This document shows positions 32,113-38,637 of a stretch of DNA of 46,861 nucleotides, piece after piece. The stretch is from assembly GCA_038253325.1 (NCBI GenBank), contig JBBSHE010000022.1:1-46861 (forward strand), given 5' to 3'. The DNA is from JBBSHE01 sp038253325 (GTDB taxonomy: Bacteria; Actinomycetota; Actinomycetes; Propionibacteriales; Nocardioidaceae). Numbering within the stretch: the stretch's first letter is position 1; each line of letters begins with the position of its first letter. Under the pieces are notes generated by a model, which made no database searches, was not told the DNA's origin, and saw nothing but the letters and a program-made list of their open reading frames with translations. The position numbers and the translations under genes are program-made.

Positions 32113-33042
32113 TCAGGCGACACCGGCGAACAGGTCGCGTTCGACGCCGCCGTCAGCCGGGACCGCAGTCCCCTTGACGATCCGGTACGACTCGGTGGCC
32201 CAGACCTGCTGCCCGAGGTTGTTCGACAGCGCAAAGAACGGCCCGTCGGTGCTGATCTGGGTGGCGTGGGCGCGCATCGCGGCAAGCTTGCGGTCGACGT
32301 ACTCCGTAGCCTCGACCACGGTTGAGATGTTGGCGTCCGGCGTCACGAAGGGCGGCAACGGGCCTTCCGGGTCGAGCCCGAAGAAAGAGGTCGTGTCGCC
32401 TGATGCCCGGAGCCGGCGGAGTCCTTCGCGCATGCGTTTCTCCGACTGAGCACCCCAGTAGATCTTCGCGATCCCCCAGGCCTCGCCGAGCTGGCGACGG
32501 TACGACGGCACCGCCGCCAGCAGCGAGGCGTACATGGCGACCCGGTGCGCCTGGATGTGGTCGGGATGGCCGTATCCGCCGAACGGGTCGTACGTGATGA
32601 GCACCTGGGGCCGCACCTCGCGGATCACCTCGACCAGCAGGTCCGCCGCCTCGAGCAGGTCCGCCGCCCAGAACGTGTCGGGACGAATCACGTCAGGCAC
32701 ACCGGCCCCCACGTCCGCCTGAGCCATGCCGGTGTCGCGGAACCGGCCGGGACCGCCGAGAAACCGGTGGTCGGTGACGCCGAGCTCCTTCATGGCCGCG
32801 GCCAGTTCGTCGACCCGGTGCTCACCGAGCCGGTCGTCTTGGGCTGCGGCCAGGTGAGCCAGGTCCGGGACGAGGACCTCGCCCTCCTCCCCCCGCGTAC
32901 ACGTGACGAGCGTGACGTGTACGCCGGACGCCGCGTACTTCGCCATCGTAGCGCCTTGACCGATCGATTCGTCGTCGGGATGGGCGTGCACGAGCAGCAT
33001 CCGCCGATCGGCGTTGATGATGGATGACTCCGCAGGACTCAT
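32113..33042 (-). CDS. mshB: GlcNAc-Ins deacetylase of mycothiol biosynthesis
   Basis: A 309-residue zinc-dependent LmbE-like deacetylase that makes GlcN-Ins from GlcNAc-Ins in the second enzymatic step of mycothiol synthesis. The N-terminal HAHPDDESIGQGATMAKYA carries the zinc ligands and the catalytic Asp. TCTRGEEGEV, then YDPFGGYGHPDHIQAH (third zinc ligand His) and AMRAHATQISTDGPFFALSNN are family signatures. The length equals that of known MshB (about 300). The frame starts at 33042, with the later in-frame methionine MLLVHAHP too close to the active site to be the start. It marks the organism as a mycothiol producer. Confidence 0.95.
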   Translation of the reverse strand: MSPAESSIINADRRMLLVHAHPDDESIGQGATMAKYAASGVHVTLVTCTRGEEGEVLVPDLAHLAAAQDDRLGEHRVDELAAAMKELGVTDHRFLGGPGRFRDTGMAQADVGAGVPDVIRPDTFWAADLLEAADLLVEVIREVRPQVLITYDPFGGYGHPDHIQAHRVAMYASLLAAVPSYRRQLGEAWGIAKIYWGAQSEKRMREGLRRLRASGDTTSFFGLDPEGPLPPFVTPDANISTVVEATEYVDRKLAAMRAHATQISTDGPFFALSNNLGQQVWATESYRIVKGTAVPADGGVERDLFAGVA

Positions 33043-33141
33043 GCGCCTACCCTACGGCGCGGCCCGACGCTCACGTCCGACCTGGCGGCTCGGTGCATCC
33101 AGGTCCTCGCGGCTCGGGTACCGGGCCTCGGGGTCCCTGCC

Positions 33142-33237
33142 TCCCGGACTTGGCAGGTCGCGGCATCCCGGACCTGTCGGGACGCTGCGCCCCGGAAATG
33201 GCGGGACGCTGCACCCCCGGAAAACGACGAGACATGG
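33142..33237. repeat. Degenerate 24-bp tandem repeats
   Basis: Four units start at 33142, 33166, 33190 and 33214. Units 2 and 3 share CCCGGA then GGGACGCTGC; units 1 and 4 are more diverged. They lie between the divergent mshB and ABC exporter promoters. Each unit contains TCCCG/CGGGA-like half-sites that can fold. Confidence 0.65.
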
Positions 33238-33259
33238 CCGGGTTGTCCTGCTATCCTTT

Positions 33260-33274
33260 ATTCCTATTAGGAAT
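33260..33274 (+). promoter_or_regulatory. Palindromic operator candidate ATTCCTA-T-TAGGAAT
   Basis: A perfect 7-bp inverted repeat around one base, AT-rich in a GC-rich setting, in front of the ABC exporter genes and just after a TATCCT box. It is typical in size for a MarR-, PadR- or TetR-type repressor site. No such regulator gene is adjacent. Confidence 0.6.
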
Positions 33275-33351
33275 ACGGATGCTCTCTCATGCGCGCGAGC
33301 ACAGGCGCCTTGGCATGATGAGGATCCCACAAGCGAGCAGGGGGAACATCG

Positions 33352-34374
33352 GTGCCGCAGATGACGACTGAGCGGGCTCAGGAAGTGGAGACCATGCGAG
33401 ACCAGGCAGCCGTCGAGGCGCGCGGCCTGGTGAAGCGCTTCGGCGACAACACCGCCGTCGACGACGTGAGCTTCTCCGTTCCGGCAGGGTCGGTGCTCGG
33501 TCTGCTCGGACCGAACGGTGCCGGCAAGACAACGACCGTGCGGATGCTCGCGACCTTGACGAAGCCCACCCGTGGCACCGGGTCCGTCGCTGGGCACGAC
33601 ATCGTCTCCGACCCGGCCGGCGTACGGCGCAGCATGGGGCTCACCGGGCAGGTGGCGACCGTCGACGAGCTGCTCACCGGACGCGAGAACCTCTGGATGA
33701 TCGGCAGCCTGTACGGTCTGTCCAACCGCGCGGTCACCAGGGCTGGCGACGAGCTGCTCGAACGCTTCTCGCTCACCGACGCCGCCGACCGGACGGCCAA
33801 GACGTACTCCGGAGGGATGCGCCGGCGTCTGGACCTGGCGGTGAGCCTGGTTGCGGCACCCCCGGTGCTGTTCCTCGACGAGCCGACGACCGGACTCGAC
33901 CCACGCAGCCGGGTGGAGCTGTGGGACGTACTCCGTGGGCTCGTCCGTGACGGGACCACTTTGCTGCTGACGACCCAGTACCTCGAGGAGGCCGACCAGC
34001 TCGCCGACAACATCGTCGTGATAGACCACGGCACGATCATCGCCGAAGGCACGCCGTTGCAGCTCAAGGACCAGGCGGGGCAGGCCAGCGTCGTCCTCAC
34101 CGTCTCGCATGCGGCGGACCTGCCGGAGGCCGAGCGTCTGCTGCGCGAGTGCGCGTCCGAAGTCCACGTCGAGGAGCGGGCGCGCCAGCTCACCGCGAAG
34201 GCAGACGGGCTGGCTGACATGACCCGGATCGCTGCTCTCTTCGACCGGAGTGCGATCGTCCTCGACGACCTGGGGCTCAGTCGGCCGAGTCTCGACGACG
34301 TGTTCTTGCACCTGACCGGCCACAAGGCCGAGCTCGACGAGGGCGCCGAACAAAAGGAAGAGGCGGCCCGATGA
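33352..34374 (+). CDS. DrrA-type ABC transporter ATP-binding protein
   Basis: A 340-residue ATPase. Residues ~15-245 are the nucleotide-binding domain: Walker A GPNGAGKTTT, Q-loop LTGQVATVDELLTGREN, ABC signature YSGGMRRRLDLA, Walker B VLFLDEPTTGLDP and H-loop LLTTQYLEEADQLAD. The C-terminal ~95 residues (VLTVSHAADLPEAERLL... and PSLDDVFLHLTGHKAE) form the DUF4162 extension typical of daunorubicin-resistance-type (DrrA) exporters. The start is GTG at 33352, with ATG at 33361 as an alternative. It overlaps the permease gene by ATGA. It exports a drug-like or lipid-like substrate that is not identifiable. Confidence 0.92.
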   Translation: MPQMTTERAQEVETMRDQAAVEARGLVKRFGDNTAVDDVSFSVPAGSVLGLLGPNGAGKTTTVRMLATLTKPTRGTGSVAGHDIVSDPAGVRRSMGLTGQVATVDELLTGRENLWMIGSLYGLSNRAVTRAGDELLERFSLTDAADRTAKTYSGGMRRRLDLAVSLVAAPPVLFLDEPTTGLDPRSRVELWDVLRGLVRDGTTLLLTTQYLEEADQLADNIVVIDHGTIIAEGTPLQLKDQAGQASVVLTVSHAADLPEAERLLRECASEVHVEERARQLTAKADGLADMTRIAALFDRSAIVLDDLGLSRPSLDDVFLHLTGHKAELDEGAEQKEEAAR

Positions 34375-35210
34375 GTGTCGACACGACGAGCCGGCTCGAA
34401 CGTCCGCAGATCGAGCCGAAGGGCGTTGCTGCGCAGTCGCTGGTCATCGTGCGCCGCAACCTCATCCACATCAAGCGAATGCCGGAGATGCTCCTGGACG
34501 TGACCGTCCAGCCGGTCATGTTCGTCGCGCTGTTCGCGTACGTCTTCGGCGGCGCCATCGCAACCGCCTCGGGCGGCGGTTACCGCGAGTGGTTACTGCC
34601 CGGCATCATGGCCCAGACCATGGCGTTCTCGTCGTTCGTCGTCGCGATCGGGCTGACGGCCGACCTGGAGAAGGGCATCGTCGACAGGCTGCGGTCGCTG
34701 CCGATCTCACGATCGTCGGTACTGATCGGCCGCAGCATCTCGAGCCTCATCCACTCGAGCCTCGGCATCGTGGTGATGTCGGTGACCGGACTGGTCATCG
34801 GCTGGCGGATCCGCGACGGGCTGGCTCACGCGGTGCTGGCGTTCGCCTTGCTGCTGCTGTTCGGCTTCGCCATGATCTGGTACGGGATCCTGGTCGGGTC
34901 GATGATGCGGTCGACGGAGGCCGTCAACGGATTGATGTTCACGACGATGTTCCCGGTCACGTTCCTCGCCAACACGTTCGCGCCGACCGACAAGATGCCG
35001 CCGGTGCTCCAGGTGATCGCGGAGTGGAACCCGATCTCGGCGCTCGTGCAGGCGTTGCGGGAGTTGTGGGGCAACGTCCCCGAGGCGCCGAACACGGCGT
35101 CGTTCCCGTTGCAGCATCCGGAGCTGATGACCATCGTGTGGTCGGTGGTCTTGACCCTCGTCCTGGCGCCACTGGCGATCCGTACGTTCGTCCGCCGGAC
35201 CGAGAGCTGA
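34371..35210 (+). CDS. DrrB-type ABC transporter permease
   Basis: A 279-residue ABC-2 permease with six membrane helices. Conserved parts are MPEMLLDVTVQPVMFVALFAYVFGGAI (helix 1), WLLPGIMAQTMAFSS, DLEKGIVDRLRSLPISRSSVLIGR, the typical cytoplasmic coupling segment, and FLANTFAPTDKMPPVLQVIAEWNPISALVQALREL, the ABC-2 signature loop near the end. ATG at 34371 overlaps the ATPase stop, so the two are co-translated and form a full exporter as a dimer of each. It is followed by an intergenic palindrome region. Confidence 0.92.
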   Translation: MSVDTTSRLERPQIEPKGVAAQSLVIVRRNLIHIKRMPEMLLDVTVQPVMFVALFAYVFGGAIATASGGGYREWLLPGIMAQTMAFSSFVVAIGLTADLEKGIVDRLRSLPISRSSVLIGRSISSLIHSSLGIVVMSVTGLVIGWRIRDGLAHAVLAFALLLLFGFAMIWYGILVGSMMRSTEAVNGLMFTTMFPVTFLANTFAPTDKMPPVLQVIAEWNPISALVQALRELWGNVPEAPNTASFPLQHPELMTIVWSVVLTLVLAPLAIRTFVRRTES

Positions 35211-35233
35211 GCCGCCTCCGCAACGCTCTTGCA

Positions 35234-35298
35234 CAACGGCTGACGACACATCGGCTGACGAAGTGAGCGGTATGGGGCTCGTTTCATCAGCCGTTGTT
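35234..35298. repeat. Copy 1 of a 63-65-bp repeat, ACGGCTGACGAA family
   Basis: Near-identical to 36456-36518. The 51-bp core starting at ACATCGGCTGACG differs at one base and the left end differs by two extra bases. The unit is an imperfect palindrome (TCGGCTGACGAAGTGAGC ... GCTCGTTTCATCAGCCG). It lies right after the ABC permease gene. Confidence 0.85.
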
Positions 35299-35331
35299 TC
35301 GGCCGGTTGCCTGGAGACCTGAGCCAGCACT

Positions 35332-35379
35332 AACGGCTGACGAAACGAGCGTCATTGCGCTCAGTTCCTCAGCCCTTAT
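35332..35379. repeat. Third, diverged ACGGCTGACGAA-family palindrome
   Basis: Left arm 35332-35352 and right arm 35359-35379 pair imperfectly over 21 nt around 6 nt. It uses the same word (ACGGCTGACGAAACGAGC) as the flanking repeat copies. It lies 6 nt beyond the stop of the DUF559 gene. Confidence 0.7.
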
Positions 35380-35384
35380 CTCGG

Positions 35385-36374
35385 TCAGCCGTTCGTTCGG
35401 GTCGGGCGCGGCCAACCCTGCGCCGCCAGCATTTGCGCCACCTGCTCGAGGTACGCGTCGCGGTGCAGCCGCCAACCGAGAACCGTGATCCTCAGGACGC
35501 CGCTGTGCGTGATCGTCAGGTCGTTCTGCCGCAACGAGTCGTCGACTGCTTGGATCGACCCATCATGGTGGGAGCCCTCGATCTCCACGACGACGCCGTA
35601 GTCGTCAAAGAACACATCGAGGTAGACGCGGCCGTGCCGGCCGCGTCGGATGACCTGCCGACTCGGCTCCGGCAGACCACCACGTCGACACGCTCGGGCG
35701 AAGTCGAGCTCGCCGAGGGCGCGGACGCCCTCCGCGATGTCGCCGAGGACGGCGACGATGAGCGCTCGGCGCCGCAGCCTGCGAAACCGGACCACGGCCG
35801 CGACAAGGTCAGAGCAACGAGCCACCCCCTGCTGTACGGGCAAGATCAGCCAGAGCGCGGCTTGCCGATCGCTGGTAGCCCAACTCGCGGCGCGTACCGC
35901 CGCAAGCGCCGGCTTGACGCGTCGTACCACGCCGTCGATCACGTCCTCCTCGCGCCAGTCCCGAAGCTCATGGACGACGACGCCCGACGCCCGATTCGGC
36001 CGCGACCCGTGGGGAACGCTGACGTGGGTCGCCTCGCCGCATCCTTCGACGCCGCCGGCATCCAGAGCGGTGGGACCGTCCAGAGTGGCATCGGGACCGA
36101 CCTCCCAGATGGCGCGCCTCCACCTGGCCTCTCGGGGCAGTGGCCCGCGATGAATGGCGACCGTGTTGCGCCCGTGCATCCGCCAGCGCCGCGTCCGGCC
36201 TTGACGCGCGACGTCGAAACGAAGGAGACCCATCTCGTACAGCTGGTACTTGTGGACGACACCGTCCTGTTCCCAACCGATCGCCTCGGCAGCGCGAACC
36301 AGCTCACGTTTTCGGGCCCGCGCGGCCGCGAGTGGCCGCATGTCGTCGGGCCTGCCGGCGGCGTCAGGATGCAT
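35385..36374 (-). CDS. AbiEi-like N terminus plus DUF559 (Vsr-like endonuclease fold) protein
   Basis: A 329-residue protein. The N-terminal ~130 residues (GVVHKYQLYEMGLLRFDVARQ, WRMHGRNTVAIHRGPLP, WEVGPDATLDGPTAL) resemble the winged-helix region of AbiEi-type antitoxins. The C-terminal ~100 residues carry the DUF559 core (YLDVFFDDYGVVVEIEGSHHD, then SIQAVDDSLRQNDLTI and LRITVLGWRLHRDA). This is the D...ExE layout of very-short-patch-repair-like nucleases. Such two-domain proteins are common in actinobacteria and have no settled function. The start is ATG at 36374; ATG at 36341 is possible. The gene stands between two near-identical palindromic repeats, with no AbiEii toxin beside it. Confidence 0.72.
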   Translation of the reverse strand: MHPDAAGRPDDMRPLAAARARKRELVRAAEAIGWEQDGVVHKYQLYEMGLLRFDVARQGRTRRWRMHGRNTVAIHRGPLPREARWRRAIWEVGPDATLDGPTALDAGGVEGCGEATHVSVPHGSRPNRASGVVVHELRDWREEDVIDGVVRRVKPALAAVRAASWATSDRQAALWLILPVQQGVARCSDLVAAVVRFRRLRRRALIVAVLGDIAEGVRALGELDFARACRRGGLPEPSRQVIRRGRHGRVYLDVFFDDYGVVVEIEGSHHDGSIQAVDDSLRQNDLTITHSGVLRITVLGWRLHRDAYLEQVAQMLAAQGWPRPTRTNG

Positions 36375-36455
36375 GTCACCAGCCTCGCGCCGGACGACCT
36401 ACGCACACCACCTGCTCGGCGGAACTGTGGACGACCATTCCGGAACGCACTGCGC

Positions 36456-36518
36456 CAACGGCTGTCCACATCGGCTGACGAAGTGAGCGGTACGGGGCTC
36501 GTTTCATCAGCCGTTGTT
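36456..36518. repeat. Copy 2 of the ACGGCTGACGAA-family repeat
   Basis: Same orientation and almost the same sequence as 35234-35298. It starts about 80 nt upstream of the DUF559 gene and ends 2 nt before the stop codon of the next gene, so it may serve as that gene's terminator hairpin. Confidence 0.85.
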
Positions 36519-36520
36519 GG

Positions 36521-37660
36521 TCAGGCGAGCGCGCAGACGATGTCGGGCAGCCGGTGGGCGAGACTGGCCAGCGAACGCTCGGTACGTTCCGGTTCACCGA
36601 CGGTCGCGAGGTTCAACATGCCGACGTCACCTGCCGTCTGGCCGTCGCGGATCACCCGTACGGATCGGTCCATCCGCTCCAGAACCGCCTGCAGGATCAC
36701 GTTGGGGCTGAACCCACCGGCGTACGAGGTCGCGAGCAGGGTCAACCGCCGGGCGACCTCACCGACCGGCACCTCGCGGTACAGGGGTACCCAGCTCCAG
36801 GCGGCGAACGCGACATCCTCGACAGGACGGCCGGGGCCGGCCATGTCCCAGTCGAACACGCCCATCAGCACGTCGCCGTACGCCGAGGGGCCAACGGCGA
36901 CGTTGTACGTCCCGAAATCGTGGTGGCACACCACCTCACCGCGGAACAGGTCGCGGTCGGCGTTGCGCCACGGCCCGGGATGACGGAACCCCCGGACCAC
37001 GTCGTGATACCGACGCAACCAGCGCATCGCGTCCACGAGGAGCTCGTCGGAGGCCACCTGGTCCGGCGACGAAACGCGCCCCGGCCGGTACGTGAGCACC
37101 TCACGACCGAGCTCGTCGGTTCCCAGCACCCGCGGGACCTGCTCCAGGCCCCGCCGCGACACGTGGTCGAGCAGGGCGTGCACGGCCGGCGTCCACGCAC
37201 CGGTGGGACGCCGTACCGTCGACCCGATCCGCACCGCTCCACCGACGTTGCCGCCTTCCAACCGCTCGCCGGCCAAGAGCACCGGCCGCAGCTGCCGCAG
37301 GAACGGCAGGTCGGCCCCCAGCCAGGTGACGTCGGCGAGCTCCTCGGGACCCAGCCAGCGGAGGGCGTCGTGCTCGTGTGGGATCGGCTCGCCGGAGACC
37401 AGGTGTGCGAGGTACGCGGTCAGCTCGTAACCCGGTTTTGCCGTCGTACGACCGTCGAGCGGCTGCCCGACGTCGACCACACAGCCGAGCTCCTCGCGTA
37501 CCTCCCGAACGAGTGCCTGCTCCGCCGTCTCCCCGACGTCGACCTTCCCGCCAGGCAACTCCCAGCCCCCGGCAACATCGAGAGGAAGGACCCGCCGCGC
37601 CGCAAGCAGCCGTCCATGCCTGACCATGGCCGCAGCGACCACCTGGATCGTCACCTGCAA
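36521..37660 (-). CDS. NUDIX hydrolase fused to aminoglycoside phosphotransferase-like domain
   Basis: A 379-residue two-domain protein in one frame. Residues ~1-130 are a MutT-like NUDIX domain with a full Nudix box: Gly38, Glu44, and REVREELG at 52-59. Residues ~140-379 are an APH-fold kinase with the complete catalytic loop HHDFGTYN (246-253) and the metal-binding DWDMAGPG. The two domains usually occur as separate proteins. The MutT-like half ends with LAGERLEGGNVGG and the kinase half starts near TPAVHALLDHV, joined by a short linker with no sign of frameshift. It may phosphorylate and hydrolyse related nucleotide-sugar-type or drug substrates. Divergent from the succinate dehydrogenase operon. 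Confidence 0.85.
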   Translation of the reverse strand: MQVTIQVVAAAMVRHGRLLAARRVLPLDVAGGWELPGGKVDVGETAEQALVREVREELGCVVDVGQPLDGRTTAKPGYELTAYLAHLVSGEPIPHEHDALRWLGPEELADVTWLGADLPFLRQLRPVLLAGERLEGGNVGGAVRIGSTVRRPTGAWTPAVHALLDHVSRRGLEQVPRVLGTDELGREVLTYRPGRVSSPDQVASDELLVDAMRWLRRYHDVVRGFRHPGPWRNADRDLFRGEVVCHHDFGTYNVAVGPSAYGDVLMGVFDWDMAGPGRPVEDVAFAAWSWVPLYREVPVGEVARRLTLLATSYAGGFSPNVILQAVLERMDRSVRVIRDGQTAGDVGMLNLATVGEPERTERSLASLAHRLPDIVCALA

Positions 37661-37848
37661 CAGCCTCGCACAGCGCAGTGGAGAGGCGGCGAGGTCGCCA
37701 GGCGACGTAACTCACGTCCCGTTCGACTTTCGCATCCCCAGTTTTCGCGACAGACTCCAAATGGTGCCGGTCCTCGGCGTGGCGCAGGCCGCCACCGAGC
37801 CCGACAGTGCACCTCGAGCACGACGAGGACCAGGAGGAGTTGCCGACG
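37661..37848. other. Divergent promoter region of the sdh operon
   Basis: 188 nt between the NUDIX fusion gene and the succinate dehydrogenase operon. The strong AGGAGGAG at 37832-37839 precedes the ATG at 37849. No clear palindrome or riboswitch-like fold was seen. Confidence 0.4.
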
Positions 37849-38637
37849 ATGCCAACGGGAGTCCTCGGACCAGACCGCGCTCGCGTCGACGCGAAGACGC
37901 TGCGCAGGGACCGCTGGTGGTTGCCGCCCCTCGCGACTTTCACGGTGTTCACGGCGTTCGTGGTGTACGCCAGCTGGCGCGCCTTCGAGGGCGCGCACTA
38001 CTACTCCGCTCCCTACATCTCACCGCTTTACTCCCCCTGCCTGACCGACCGGTGCGTAGCCGGGTCGTCGGACTTCGGCCAACCATTCTCGTGGTGGCAG
38101 CTGTCGCCGGCGCTGATCGTCTTGATCTTCCCGCTCGGGTTCCGTCTCACCTGCTACTACTACCGCAAGGCGTACTACCGGGCGTTCTGGCTGTCGCCGC
38201 CGGCCTGCGCGGTCGCCGAGCCGCACGGATCGTACTCGGGAGAGACCCGGTTGCCGCTGATCCTGCAGAACGTCCACCGCTACTTCTGGTACGCGGCAGT
38301 GCTCGTCACCATGGTCCTGACCTACGACGCGATCCTCGGCTTCCGCAACGAGCACGACGACTGGGGGCATCTGGGGCTCGGCACGGTCATCATGGTCGTC
38401 AACGTGGCCCTGATCTGGCTTTACACGTTGTCGTGCCACTCCTGCCGACACATCGTCGGTGGCCGGCTCCGGCACTTCTCCAAGCATCCGATCCGTTACC
38501 GACTCTGGACATGGGTCTCGCGGCTCAACAAAGACCATGCCCAGTACGCGTGGTACTCCCTGTTCTCGGTGGCGCTGACGGACCTGTACATCTACTTGCT
38601 GGCGACCGGCACGATCAGCGACCTGAGGTTCTTCTAG
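37849..38637 (+). CDS. sdhC: Succinate dehydrogenase membrane anchor (Rv0249c-like)
   Basis: A 262-residue integral membrane protein with five predicted helices. WLPPLATFTVFTAFVVYASWRAFEG, PFSWWQLSPALIVLIFPLGFRLTCYYYRKAYYRAFW, ILQNVHRYFWYAAVLVTMVLTYDA, LGTVIMVVNVALIWLYTLSCHSCRH and the YAWYSLFSVALTDLYIYLLA end match the single large anchor of the mycobacterial Sdh1 complex. Several His residues (NVHRYF, CHSCRH, HFSKH) could ligate heme. The chosen ATG at 37849 has AGGAGGAG 9 nt upstream; the frame is open from 37807. The stop abuts the sdhA start directly. Confidence 0.85.
   Translation: MPTGVLGPDRARVDAKTLRRDRWWLPPLATFTVFTAFVVYASWRAFEGAHYYSAPYISPLYSPCLTDRCVAGSSDFGQPFSWWQLSPALIVLIFPLGFRLTCYYYRKAYYRAFWLSPPACAVAEPHGSYSGETRLPLILQNVHRYFWYAAVLVTMVLTYDAILGFRNEHDDWGHLGLGTVIMVVNVALIWLYTLSCHSCRHIVGGRLRHFSKHPIRYRLWTWVSRLNKDHAQYAWYSLFSVALTDLYIYLLATGTISDLRFF

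Larger units (their letters stand above)
33043..33351. other. 309-bp divergent promoter region (mshB / ABC exporter)
   Basis: From left to right it holds the mshB start side, the 24-bp repeats, an AT-richer stretch with TTGTCC (33243-33248) and TATCCT (33252-33257), and the palindromic operator candidate. A leader of about 75 nt then leads to a purine-rich ribosome binding site (AGCAGGGGGAA) before the GTG at 33352. Confidence 0.5.

Noticed and set aside
33142..33237. Tandem repeats as a possible CRISPR array
   Set aside because: The units abut without spacers, are degenerate and have no cas genes nearby.
35355..36983. 542-residue plus-strand open frame over the DUF559 gene
   Set aside because: Antisense to a protein with a recognisable DUF559 core and running through intergenic palindromes.
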